DNA of 64,000 bases from Castanea sativa (Eukaryota; Streptophyta; Magnoliopsida; Fagales; Fagaceae), in contig NC_134013.1 in assembly GCF_040712315.1 (NCBI RefSeq), forward strand, positions 19,971,001 through 20,035,000. The letters are read 5' to 3'. Position numbers and translations under genes: made by a program. Below, piece after piece: positions 22,191-34,241 of this stretch (the first letter of the stretch is position 1; each line of letters opens with the position of its first letter). The notes below the pieces were generated by a model that saw nothing but the letters and a program-made list of their open reading frames with translations, did no database searches and was not told the origin of the DNA.

Positions 22191-23096
22191 TGATAGGCCA
22201 AGAATGTATTGACCCTTTCTGATTAATTAATTGATTAATTAGATAAGTTTATTGATTAATCAAATTAACATGCAATATACGTGGCAGTACAAACAAATCA
22301 CCAACTAAAATATAATGCAGTGGAAAAATAAAGTTGACACGGTGATTTATTTACGAATGGGGAAAACCTCCGAGGCAAAAACCCCACTGTGTGATTTTAA
22401 GGTCACCACTTCTAAGAATCCACTATTATCAAAACAAGCGGTTACAAGTAAAGGAATCCCAATACCTTATGCCAACTTACAGTTGAACCCTTACCCCAAT
22501 ACCCAATTGGACTTGTTCTGTAGTGACATGATGAAGATCACGAAGTTGCTTGTCACAAAACCCTATGGTGTACAAACACAGCGGCTTCTTCAAAATGAAC
22601 TAGGGCAAACTAGATTTCCGATCACACTTTTCTTCACACTTGTGCAATTGTGCTCTTGTGCAATTGTGCAACCTGTGACGGCTCTTAAAATAATCCTTAT
22701 ACATATTTAGGATTGCGAGAAAAGAAAGCCCAAATATACATTCACGGATTGGATGAAAATTAGAACTGAAAATTTGTTTTTCATAAACCTCAATAGATAC
22801 CCTGTCTATAGAGAAGCTGTCGAGCCTCGGGCTGAAACAGTTTTTTAAATCTTGATAGATACTAGCTGTCAAGCTAGCTGTTGAGATTTAATGAACAACA
22901 CTTCTTCACTTGATTTTTGGACAGACTTGCATAGTTTTAATACTTGAACTTGAAACGTTGTTTCTTGAAGTATTAAACACATCCTAAATCTATCCAAATA
23001 CAAGTAAAGTGCGTTTTGTCAAAAGATTAGCTAATTACATAAAATGTTGACATATGTTCCTAACATGAATCACATATGTCCTAACAATCTCCCTCT
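22191..23096 (-). repeat. 3' LTR of SIRE-A (906 bp)
   Basis: Termini TGTTAGGACATATG and CCTATCA on the minus strand; the purine tract CCAAAGAGGGAGAT precedes it (23110-23097). It is about 120 bp shorter than the 5' LTR because a segment equivalent to roughly 37070-37190 is absent, as it is in the left-arm copy. Confidence 0.85.
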
Positions 23097-23665
23097 TTGG
23101 TTATATGTGACAAAACTACAACAAACAAATGAACATATGAGAGAAGTCATAAATCACTCAGCTCATACTCACTTGTTGAATACAATAAAATCTATCCTAA
23201 CACAAACTCTTGAAAAACTTTGCAAGAAGAGAGTTCATAGCAAGGAAGACTTTGACAACCTGTATTTCTGAAACACTTTAAACAAAACTCATCAAGACAT
23301 CTTAGTGTGAGACAGAAATAAAAGATTGCATACAAGATATAAGAATCATGTGCATAAAGAAAGAAAAGAAACAACAATTGAAAAGATAGGTAAAAGAACT
23401 ATAATAATAACCTCAAATGTATATATATCATCAACAAGTACAAGGCTTGCTATTACAAAGTGATCACAAGATCAAGGGTACATGAACAATGTATCTAAAA
23501 GAGAAAGAAAAGCAAAAGATACATAAGTCTTCACTACATCCGTAAAAAATATAAACACTTCCCTTAATAAAAATATCCTATACTAACCCTCCCCCTATAA
23601 GTATGACTACTCTCATATCCAAAACTACTCCCCTTGTTTGTCACGAGTGACAAAGGGTAAGTACA

Positions 23666-25810
23666 TCAAGTATACATCTCATCATCATTGGGTGAGCTAG
23701 CACCATCGTCCTCATCAGCATCATCACTGCCGAAGCCATCATCACTCTCATCCTCTGAAGCCAGTGGAGATGGAGAGGAAGCAATGAAACCACCCATGAC
23801 AGCTTGTCGTGTGATATGACCAATACGGGTGTTCACCTGACACAAGTCATCACTGAAAGTGTCTAGGCAAGCATCCATGCGCACAAGCTGTGCCATAATG
23901 TCCTCAAGAGTCACCCCACCCGTGGAAGAAGAAGGGGCGAAGGTGGATGGAGCGGTAGAAGCTAGAGGAATCGCTGTCCTGGGTCGCCTCGATCGTAGCT
24001 GTGCCTTGCTCCATTTAACGGTAGCAGTGTCTATGGCACACATGACTGAGAAGTGGTCCAACTCGGGATAGGAGACAGAAAAATGGCGAACGATCCTCGT
24101 GATAGCCGAAGGGAAGATGAGTTTGTCACGGGTCGCCGTATCCTTAAATACTAATGGGAAATTTAAACTCCGGTTGATAGAATTAACAAGTTTTAAACCC
24201 AAGTTGTTAATTAGATTTGTTTTTATGCATAAAACTTGTTAAAACAAATAAACATCAATATCATGTTAAATATAAGTGCAGCGGAAAAATAAATAAGACA
24301 AGATATGATGATCCAGAAAAACCAACGAAACCAACTAGTTTTACAGTATAAAAACCTGGGGGGAAACCTTCCCGAAAAGCAATCTACTATAGTAAAGAAA
24401 AGTTCAAATCTAGTACAAAACCTTTGTCCCTAGACTCTACAATCCCTATAGATGAACTTACAGCAGAAACCTTCTATCGCTTCAGAACCTCTGAACTCTT
24501 CAATATATGAACGCCACCCTTTATACATGGATCCCAGTATGTGACTCATTCCTTTGCACGAATCCCAGTACGTGACTCACTCACCGACTTAAGAAAGAAG
24601 AATGTTGGCTGCAAAATTCTTCACTTCATCAACAATGAAGATTAAGACGCATTTGGTTACAAAACCCTAAGGCGCAAAGACGCAATAACTTCTTCTAGAG
24701 AAAATAAGGCTTCGGTCACCTTTTTCATATGTTCTCCTTGTATTCTCTTACGTGACGGCCTTTAAAATATGTCTTATATATGTCTAGGGTTGTGAGAAAA
24801 TAAACCCTACACAAATACAAAAGCCTGGCCCAAAAATCAAATCTGAAAATCTGAATTCCCGTAACCTTGATAGATCCTCGATCGATCGAGTAGCTGTCGA
24901 GCTTCATTCATTAAATCTCGATAGACAGCTATCTGTCGAGCAGGTGTCCACAGGTGTCCAGCTTTAGTAAACACCTTTTCTTCACTTGTTTCTTGGTCCA
25001 ATCTTCATGGCTTTAATACTAGACTTGAACAACATGTTCTTTGAAGTATTAAACACATCCTAGATATACCCAAATACAAGTAAAGTGCGTTTTGTCAAAG
25101 GATTAGCCAACTACATAAAATATGTCCTTAACATATATATCTATGAGGGATAGAATGAAATGAGAGGGGAAGTTTATAGTAAGATGCTCTAGAAGGGAAA
25201 GCAAAAATCGAGCACGGGGCTCTGTGATAGAGTTATAGTGAGACAAAGGATGTAGAAAAAAAGTCATCACCATGTTAATAAACCTCGGACCTTTAGCAAA
25301 GGCCGAGCAATGAATGAACTGATGATCACCCCAATCAGAAGGTCGCTCACAAAAAGAAGACATGAGCTCGTTTTTGGACACAGTCCTCATACAATCACAG
25401 CCAGGGTAGTTAGGACGCCCTACCCTCGGGACATGGAGCAACTCGGATACAATATCCGGAGTGACCACAATGCGCGTACCTCGAACGCTAGTAACAAAGA
25501 GAGGTACTGAATAATCAAATCTGTGCATGTTGGAATAGAAATCCTGAATGATCACGGATGGACAAGTGATCGGGACGCCACATAGTGACTCCCAACCCTT
25601 ACTGTGAATGACAGTGGGTAGCTCAGTATCGAAGAAGTCCGATAAAATGACTTGGCATTCCGAATGAATGCCTCGTCTAGAAAAGTTCTTCGAAAAGTCT
25701 TTGCGGGCTTTATCATCACGGAACCGAATGTGGGAGGGGGTAGAATCAGAAGAGGATGCCTCGGAATGAAGAGGGTTCTGAGACGGAGTAGATTTTCATT
25801 TAGGTACCAT
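23666..25810 (-). pseudogene. ORF3 of SIRE-A (env-like position; plant-transposon-protein type), split by a solo LTR
   Basis: It is read from an ATG at 25810-25808. Residues after a Ser-rich start contain an early stop (MVPK-stop), then a long open frame with IIQDFYSNMHRFD, TPDIVSELLHVP and GDHQFIHCSAFAKG. This pattern resembles the putative plant transposon protein domain often found after pol in SIRE elements. The frame stops at the inserted LTR (25133-24155) and resumes with KDTATRDKLIFPSAITRI. The C-terminal part has an Ala/Ser/Pro linker and a very acidic Asp/Glu tail ending NDDEMYT. The role of such ORFs is unproven; the name env-like reflects position only. Confidence 0.65.
24155..25133 (-). 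mobile_element. Solo LTR of the second SIRE-type family (SIRE-B) inside ORF3
   Basis: It matches the LTRs of the nested element. The minus strand begins TGTTAAGGACATATTTTATG and ends near ATCAACCGGAGTTTAAATTT. The left boundary is degenerate (expected CCAACA, found CCCATTAG), and no clean target duplication could be read. Confidence 0.75.
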
Positions 25811-26747
25811 AGAGTAATTAACCGAGAGAGAGAAAAAGAGACAGAGAGAGAGACGCAGAAAAGCACCAACACAATCAATATATAAGAATATAAAGAATTA
25901 AAGGTACGTATGCATGAAAATGCATGAGCATGTGATATGCAATAGTAAAGATATCATGGGCTCAGCCCAATCCAAACCTACCAGCACACAACATTGCAAC
26001 AAGGTGAAACACACATCTAAAATGCATGAATCATTGTTATAATGCAAATTTACAAGATCATTTAAACAATACCCATCCCAAAAATTTCACAAAAACTTCA
26101 AAAATTTTGAAAAACCCCAAAATTTTTCAAAAAAAAAAAACCTCCAAAAGTTAAGTCAAAAGACATGAAATGCATGATTAATGAGTGAGAAAGCATCATA
26201 CTAGAGAAGAAAGAAAATCTTGAGACCGAAAAATGAGTGGGGAAGAGGTTTAGAGTGAGTGAGGGAGGTTTTGGGAGGTGAAGAGACTGATTCTATCGAG
26301 AGAGATCAAGGAGAAATGAGCTGAAATCGCGCTAATCCTACTTATAGGAATCTCATGATTCTCGATGGATTGAGAACTATCAAGAGCTATCGAGAATTAA
26401 AACAGTGAGAAATAGCTATCGAGGAGCTGTCTAGAGATTTTTATAGCAAAGAGGCTCAATGGATCGAAGAGTTATCGAGAATCTATTGATGAGACAGAAA
26501 CTTTCTCGATGGATCGAGGAGCTATAGAGAAGTTATCGAGATTGCGATAAAAAGAAGCTTAAGAGTAGATAGCCTAGCTGTCAAGAGGTGTCGAGGAGTT
26601 GTCAAGATTGCTTAAAAATAGTTTTTCAAAGAAGAGAAAACACATACATGAATTCAATCAAACATGCTACTCAACCAAGGATCCAACCAACATTTTAAGT
26701 TCTCAAAATCATCTCTCAATCAAGAAAAATGTCATGCATTTAGATCC

Positions 26748-26750
<3 letters not shown>

Positions 26751-26798
<48 letters not shown>
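26751..26798. repeat. (AC)n microsatellite
   Basis: About 24 AC units at the same element position as (GT)n 13034-13068 in the left arm. The length differs between arms. Confidence 0.9.
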
Positions 26799-26803
<5 letters not shown>

Positions 26804-27227
26804 AAGTCTATCCAATTTTATATTTCAAAAACAAGTTAAGACAGTTTAGTGAGCATACATTAACACATACAAACCTTGTGATGGCCAAATCACTTTGTAC
26901 ATGCACATGTATCAAAAGTAGTAAAGAATATTGCATGTTGTGTGTGAAAATATCGCTAGATTGCATAAGTGTGTCTATGTTATAACGATTTGAGATATGA
27001 GTAAATCAATTTAACTTACACACGATCATAATTGCTTGATGGGGACTATCACCTTCGAGATACATCCTATAACTCCCACATCTCCTAGAATACACGCTTG
27101 CAATCATATTTTAAAGCATTTTGATTTATTTGCTTTAATTTTCTTTGCATATTTTTTCTTTTATTAAGCATATCATTTATGTACATATAAGAGAGAGAAA
27201 AGAAATACCCAATGATATTAAGTTTTT

Positions 27228-27267
27228 TGACATTGCACTTTTGCTATGCTGAAGCATACAGATGTCA
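27228..27267 (-). other. Conserved stem-loop in SIRE-A internal region
   Basis: Outer arms TGACAT / ATGTCA and inner arms TATGC / GCATA with a four-base loop. Versions occur at 12569-12608 and twice in the nested element (31690-31729, 31731-31770). Confidence 0.6.
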
Positions 27268-27664
27268 TTTCATGATTGCGGGCAAAAGTGATGAGATGGT
27301 TATTTATGCCTTTCTTTTAGAATTTTTTAGTCCTTCCCGTCAAAAAGAGTGATACGAGTGTTAAGTACAAGAGATAACTTAATCTTACTTATCACAAATA
27401 AGAGCCACAAAGCTCACTTACTTAGTTGTGCATAACAAAGTTTAGAAAACTTTGTTTCATTGGCCATTCAAGGTACACAAGTACTAATGTACACAAACTC
27501 ACACTGTTTTTGTATTATTCTGATTTTTCAATTTTTTTTTTATTTTTTATGAATGAAAACAAAATAAAATGAAACTCAAAAACAAACAAATAAAAACATG
27601 TCAAACAAAGTAATACATAAAAACTAGATGCAAATGCATGAGGAAGGAGGAGGAGAAGAGGAGA

Positions 27665-28671
27665 TCATTCCATGGAGATAACACTGATGTTTTGACGAAG
27701 GATTTCAAACCGTTTACTATCAGGGGGTTTGGTGAACAAATCAGCTTTCTGGTCATCAGTGTGAATGAGCTCAAGAGTAAGTGTACCATCTTCAACAAGC
27801 TCACGAATGAAGTGATGTCAAATCTCTATGTGTTTGGTTAGAGAATGTTGAACCGAATTCTTAGAGAGATTGATAGCACTGGTATTGTCACAATAGATAG
27901 TGAGGTGCTCTTTATGAATACCATAGTCATGGAGGAGTTTTTGCATCCATGAAAGTTGGGTGCAACAGCTACCGACAACAATCTATTCAATCTCTGCAAT
28001 GGATAATGAGATGGAATTCTACTTTTTGCTCATCCAGGAGACAAGATTATTACCCACAAAAAAACAAACCCTCGAAGTACTCTTCCTATCATCGGCATTT
28101 CCAACCCAATTAGCATCTGAATACCCGACCAAGACATCATTTGTGTCCTTGCTATACCACACACAAAAGTCAGCAATGATTTTGACATACTTTATGATTC
28201 TTTTCAAAGTAGTCATATGGGACTCTTTGGGATTAGCCTGATATCTAGCACACACTTCCACATTGTAACTAATGTTGGGCCTACTAGCAGTAAGGTAAAG
28301 AAGACTACCTATCATGCTTTTATAAAGAGATGGATCAACACTTTTTCCCAAGATATCAACAGTGAGTTTAACATTTGGACTCATAGAGGTTCTAATAGAA
28401 CCAGCAGATTCTAAACCAAATTTTTTCACAAGATTTCTAGCATATTTAGATTGAGATATGAATATACCTGTCTCTTGTTGATGGATCTGTAATCCAAAGA
28501 AGTGATTTAACTCTCCAATCATGCTCGTCTCGAACTCAGCCTGCATGAGTTTGGAGAAACCATGAGCAAGTTCATCCTTTGTTGACCCAAAGATGATATT
28601 ATCAACATAGACTTGAGCAACTATAAACTAGCCATTTTCCCTTTTGATGAAGAGAGTTTGATCAACCTTTC
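27665..28671 (-). pseudogene. SIRE-A RT C-terminus and RNase H
   Basis: The second half of copia pol, downstream of the nested insertion. It resumes with VDQTLFIKRENG, then VYVDNIIFGST, where the second catalytic Asp of YVDD is Asn (codon at 28601-28599, minus). RNase H follows with a SDANWVGNADDRKS motif, a copia CDN-type motif (YCDNTSAINL) and a HTDDQKADLFTK end. Stops are scattered (for example after WMSKK near 28019). It ends with TGA at 27667-27665. Confidence 0.85.
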
Positions 28672-29634
28672 TGTTAAGAACATATTTTATGTAGTTGGCT
28701 AATCCTTTGACAAAACACACTTTACTTGTATTAGGATTGATCTAGGATGTGTTAAATACTAAGAACATGTTGTTTAAGTCTAGTATTAAAGCCATGAAGA
28801 TTGGACCAAGAAACAAGTGAAGAAAATGTGTTTACTAAAGCTGGACACTTGGTGGATAGCTGCTCGACAAATAGCTATCTATTGAGGTTTAATGAGGCTC
28901 GACAGATGCTATCTATTGAGGTTACAGAAATCAAAATTTTCAGATCTGATTTTTGGGCCAGGCTTTTGTATTTGTGTAAGGTTTCTTTTCTCACAACCCT
29001 AGACATATATAAGGCATATTTTAGAGGTCGTAACATAAGAGAATACAAGGAAAACATATGCAAAAGGTGACCGAAACCTTATTCTCTCTAGAAAGAAGCT
29101 ATTGCGTCTTTGCACCTTAGGATTTTGTAACTAAGTGCTTCTTGATCTTCACTGTTAATGAAGTGAAGAACTTTGCAGCCAACATTCTTCTTTCTCAAGT
29201 TGGTGAGTGAGTCACGTACTAGGATTCGTGCAAAGAAATGAGTCACGTACTGGGATCCCTGCATCAAAGGGTGGCGTTCATATATTGAAGAGTTCAGAGG
29301 TTCTAAAGCGGTAGAAGGTTTTTGCTGTAAGTTTATCTACGGGGATTGTAGAGTTTAGGGACAAAGGTTTTGTACTAGATCTGAAACTTCTCTTTACTAT
29401 AGTGGATTGCTTTTCGAGAAGGTTTCCTCCTAGGTTTTTTACTGTGAAACTAGTTGGTTTCATTGGTTTTCTTGAGTCATCATATCTTGTCTTATTTATT
29501 TTTCCGCTGCACTTTATTTTTGACATGATATTGATGTTTGTTTGTTTTAACAAGTTTTATGCATAATAAATCTAATTAACAACTTGAATTTAAAACTTTT
29601 TAATTCTATCAACCGGGGTCTAAATTTCCCAACA
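28672..29634 (+). repeat. 5' LTR of nested SIRE-B (963 bp)
   Basis: It begins TGTTAAGAACATATTTTATG and ends TTCCCAACA. It is rich in short TCGA-containing words such as CTATCTATTGAGG and GCTCGACAG. Confidence 0.9.
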
Positions 29635-29636
29635 AG

Positions 29637-29648
29637 TGGTATTAGAGC
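29637..29648 (+). other. Primer-binding site of nested SIRE-B
   Basis: TGGTATTAGAGC two bases after the LTR matches the initiator-Met tRNA site TGGTATCAGAGC with one change. Confidence 0.9.
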
Positions 29649-29702
29649 GGGTACACTCTGATTGGATTAATTTCCTGAGTGTGATCCTTGACTCCCGTTG
29701 TC

Positions 29703-31184
29703 ATGGATCGTGGACAATCTATTTTGATTCCTCCTTTATTTTATGGTACTAATTATGCGCACTAAAAAGTTCGTATGAAAGTGTTTTTGCAAGCTCTAGG
29801 TGAATAGGTATGGCAAGCTGTTGAAGTTGGATGGATTAAGCCAAAGAAAGCACTAGTGGATTGGGATGATGCAACAATCACAACGGCAAATTTCAACAGT
29901 AGGGCCTTGAATACTTTGTTTTATGGGGTGACCAATGAGGAATTCAAGAAAATTTCATCCACAGAAGTTGCCAAGGAAGCGTGGACCATTCTTGAGACCA
30001 CCTATGAAGGTACCAAGGCAGTAAAGACTGTGAAGCTTCAAAGATTCACTAGTAGTTTTGAGGAAATAAGGATGGAGGAGGATGAGACCTTTGTTGAGTT
30101 CTATGCTAAACTCAAGGATATTGTGAATTTTGCCTTCAACCTTGGAGAGTCTATAGCAGAATCTAAAATTGTTAGGAAAATCCTTAGGTCCTTACTTGAA
30201 AGATTTCATGTCAAGATCACTGACATTGAAGAAGCAAAAGATATTGATCAAATTCCTTTGATTGAGCTTGTAGGGAACCTCCAAACCTATGAGATGGGAT
30301 TAGGCTCAATAGGAAAAAATGGAAAGAGTAAGAATGACTCTTCTGATGAGTATGTGGATGAATGTAGTCACGTTATGGCCTTTGCTACCTCAACCGATAA
30401 GGTGATTGTGAAGAGTGCTAGTGACAGTGATGATTCTTCTGATGATGAAGTATCCAAGAAGTTGACCCTTCAGGAATCCTATGATAAGCTATGCACTGAT
30501 TTCATAAAATCTGAAAAGACTTCTCATCTTTGTAGAAAAGAGCTTAATGAGGTAAAAACTGAAAACGTTGATCTATTAGTCAAACTAGATGAGACTACAA
30601 GATTAGTTGAGAATCTCATTGTGGAGAACACCTCATTAGAAGAAAAGGTCAAGAATCTCGAAGTTGAGCTTAGTCAAGCTAGAACTCAAATAGAGAGGAT
30701 GTCTAGTGCAAAGCTTGAAGAGGTCTTGAGTGCTCAAAAGCCTAGTTCTGATAAGACTAGCTTAGGATATATTGTCTCCTCCGACCCCTCCTCTTCCACG
30801 GCTTCTGGATCAAGGACTGTCATTGTGCCTTAATCCGAGAAAGGTAATAAAGGTAATAAAGGTATGAAATCCAAAACTGTTTTGACTAATTCTAAATCCT
30901 TTATTAGACCTCATGTCTATCACCATTGTGGTGTTTCTGGACATATTAGTCCTAATTGCTTTAAGTTGTATCCTCAAAAACAAGTGTCCAAAAGGTCACA
31001 GATTTCCTCTTAAGGACCTACACCTTTGTTTGGAGAGTTATTAAAAGTTTTGAGTTTTTTAACTCAATTTCAAGAGAATCTTAATTCTTCTATGTCCTTT
31101 AGTAAACATACTAGGATACGTGTCTTTTCATCTTCATGGCCAAAAACTCGTGCTGTGTGGGTGAGAAAGGAGCCTAAGATTTAA
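29703..31184 (+). pseudogene. SIRE-B gag
   Basis: A Ty1/copia Gag of UBN2 type. The ATG at 29703 opens MDRGQSILIPPLFYGTNYAH. Two early stops follow (codons 21 and 35), then a long open stretch from 29856 with LEEKVKNLEVELSQARTQIE coiled-coil sequence near its end. A stop lies at 30831, then a zinc knuckle whose first Cys is Tyr (YHHCGVSGHISPNC), another stop at 31011, and a final stop at 31182, all in one frame. Pol sequence should follow and is absent. Confidence 0.85.
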
Positions 31185-33262
31185 TTGTTTATTCTATTGT
31201 CCTATGCTTTAATTCTTTCTATCTATAGTAGGACTTTCTTTGCTTGATTTCTTATCTGCTTTTAAAATCATGTTTTCATGCATTTGCATTTTTCTGTCAT
31301 GCTTTCATGCATTTGCATCTTTCTTTTATTCTTTCATGACTGTTTTTGTTTGGTTGTTTAGTTTTTATTTTGTTTTTTTTTTTCAAAATAAAAAAGGGAA
31401 AAATCAGAAAAATACAAAAATAGTGTGTGTTTGTGTACATTAGTTCTTGTGAACCTTAAAATGGCTTTTGAAACAGAGTTTTCTAAACATTGTATCGCTT
31501 GTAGCTTAGATGAGCATTCCTATACACAACTAAGCAAGTGAGCTTTATGGCTCTTTGTTTGTGATGAGTAAGGTTAAGTGATCTGTTATACTTAACACTC
31601 GTATCACTCTTTTTGACGGGTAGGACTTGAAAATCCTAAGAGAAAGACATTAATAACCATCTCACCACTGTTGCCCACCAATCATGATATGACATCTGTA
31701 TGCTTCGGCATAGCAAAATTGCAATGTCAATGACATCTGTATGCTTCGGTATAGGAAAAGTGCAATGTCAAAAGCTTAACATAATTGGATATTTATTTTC
31801 TCTCCTTTGTATACCTATGTATGATTTGCTTAATAAAAGAAAATATGCAAAGAAAATAAAAGCAAAAAGATCAAAAATACTTTAAATATGATTGCAAGCG
31901 TGTTTTCTAGGAGATGTGGGAGTTATATGATGTACCTCGAAGGTGATAGTCTCCATTAAACAGTTATGATTGTGTGTTAGTTAAAGTGATTTTCTCATAT
32001 TTCAAATCGTCATAATATAAAGACACTTATGCAATCTTGCAATGTTTTCACACACATCACGCAATATTCTTTGCTACTTTTGATACATGTGCAGGTACAA
32101 TGTGATTTGGTCATCACAAGGTTTACATATGTTGATGTATACCCACTAAACTGTCTTAACTTGTTTTTAAAATATAAAATCGGTTAGACGTGTTTAGTGT
32201 GTGTGTGTGTGTGTGTTTTGGATCAAAATGCATGACATTTTTCTTGTTGAGAGATTTTTTTGAGAGGTTAAAATGTTGGTTGGATCGTTGGTTAAGTTAC
32301 ATGTTTGATTGCCTTCATATCTGTGTTTTTCTCCTCTTTGAAAAACTGGTTTTTAGCCATCTCGACACCTCTTGATACCTGACTTATCTGTCGAGATCTT
32401 TAGTTGCATCTTATCCCAATCTCGACACCTCTCGATAGCTAGGTGGATTGATCGAGATATCTCCTGTCTGCTCAATAGATCCTCGACACTTTCTCGATCC
32501 ATCGAGGTTGGCTTAATAGCTTCTCGACACCTCTCGATCAATCGAGATACCCTTGCATGCATTTCATTTTTTTATGTTTTGCATGTTTCTTTTATCTTAT
32601 CATCCATAGCATCTTGTTTCATTACATTCATGCATTTTTATGAATTCTTTGTATCCCCTTGATCATCTTTATGTTTCTCGGGTAAAGCTTTATAGCTTCC
32701 TGTACCCTCTGTCAATCGTGACAAAAAGGGGGGGAAATTGGAGAATTTATGGTTTCTTTTTAAGATTCTACAAGCTAGGGGGAGAAATACATGACCTTGT
32801 AAGGGGGAGATGTATTTCATTTTGTTAGGGGGAGTGTTTACCTCTTTGTTGTTGTAGGAGCTACTTTTAGCTTCTTGTTCTTGTACCTTAGGTCTTGTGA
32901 CCATATTTACATACATTGTGCTTATCTTTGATATATATGTGATGATGTATGTTTTCTTCACCTTCCTCTACATGTGTTGTTTCTTTTATCTCTTTATACA
33001 CATGTTTCTTTATTTGTATACAATCTATTATTTCTGTCTCACGCTAAGATGCCTTGATGAGTTTTATTTAAAGTGTTTTAGAAATACAGATTTTCAAAGT
33101 CTTCCATGCCATGAACACTCTTTTTGCAAAATTTTTCAAGAGTTTGTGTTAGGGTAGATTTTATTGTATTCAACAAGTGAGTATGAGTTGAGTGATTTAT
33201 GACTTCTCTTATATGTTCATTTGTTTGTTGTGGTTTTGTCATGGATTGCCAAAGGAGGAGAT
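31185..33262 (+). other. Non-coding internal region of nested SIRE-B
   Basis: It is similar to the post-pol region of SIRE-A (compare 27365-27600 and 25945-27365). It holds a duplicated stem-loop (31690-31770), (GT)n at 32197-32214, a cluster of TCGA-rich words (32355-32560), several AGGGGGAG polypurine stretches (32770-32835) and the final purine tract AAAGGAGGAG before the LTR. The frame at 32897-33157 is not a gene. Confidence 0.7.
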
Positions 33263-34241
33263 TGTTAAGGACATATTTTATATAGTTGGCTAATCCTTTG
33301 ACAAAACGCACTTTACTTGTATTTGGACTGATCTAGGATGTGTTTAATACTTCAAAGAACATGTTGTTCAAGTCTAGTATTAAATCCATGAAGATTGGAC
33401 CAAGAAACAAGTGAAGAAAATGTGTTTACTAAAACTGGACAGCTGCTCGACAGCTGCTCGACAAATAGCTATCTATCGAGGTTTAATGAGGCTCGACAGA
33501 TGCTATCTATCGAGGCTATCTATCGAGGTTACGGATATCAGAATTTTCAGATCAGATTTTTAGGCCAGACTTTTGTATTTGTGTAGGGTTTCTTTTCTCA
33601 CAACCCTAAACATATATAAGGCATATTTAAGAGGTCATCACATAAGAGAATACAAGGAACACATATGCAAAAGGTGACCGAAGCCTTATTCTCTCTAGAA
33701 AGAAGCTACTGTGTCTTTACGCCTTAGGGTTTTATAACCAAGTGCTTTTTGATCTTCATTGTTGATGAAGTGAAGAACTTTGCAGCCAACATTCTTCTTT
33801 CTCAAGTTGGTGAGTGAGTCACGTACTTGGATTAATGCAAAGGAGTGAGTCACGTACTAGGATCGTTGCATCAAAGGGTGGCATTCATATATTGAAGAGT
33901 TTAGAGGTTCTGAAGCGGTAGAAGGTTTCTCCTGTGAGTTCATCTACGGGAATTGTAGAGTCTAGGGACAAAGGTTTTGTACTAGATCTGAAACTTCTCT
34001 TTACTATAGTGGATTGCTTTTCAAGAAGGTTTCCTCCCAGGTTTTTTACTGTGAAACTAGTTGGTTTCATTGGTTTTCCTGGGTCATCATATCTTGTCTT
34101 ATTTATTTTTCCGCTACACTTTATTTTTGACATTATATTGATGCTTGTTTGTTTTAACAAGTTTTATGCATAATAAATCTAATTAACAATTTGGATTTAA
34201 AACTTGTTAATTCTATCAACCGGGGTCTAAATTTTCCAACA
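33263..34241 (+). repeat. 3' LTR of nested SIRE-B (979 bp)
   Basis: It begins TGTTAAGGACATATTTTATA and ends TTTTCCAACA. It is clearly diverged from the 5' LTR by substitutions and small indels, for example an extra GAGGCTATCTATC stretch near 33510. Confidence 0.9.

Larger units (their letters stand above)
21505..27365. repeat. Right arm of the large inverted duplication
   Basis: It matches 12470-15655 in reverse complement, with host flank 21505-22190 and retroelement 22191-27365. This arm is the one still attached to the complete SIRE-A element, so it is the likely source and the left arm the copy. Confidence 0.8.
28672..34241 (+). mobile_element. Nested SIRE-B element, LTRs and gag only (non-autonomous)
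   Basis: 5' LTR 28672-29634, PBS, gag, a long non-coding part and 3' LTR 33263-34241. The 5-bp duplication CTTTC lies at 28667-28671 and 34242-34246. Removing the element and one CTTTC rejoins the host RT frame (HGFTRGK to VDQTLF type junction). No protease, integrase, RT or RNase H remains, so it would need enzymes in trans. Confidence 0.93.

Noticed and set aside
22191..27365. Left and right copia copies as two independent insertions
   Set aside because: About 680 bp of host flank and the same target site are shared, which independent insertions would not give.
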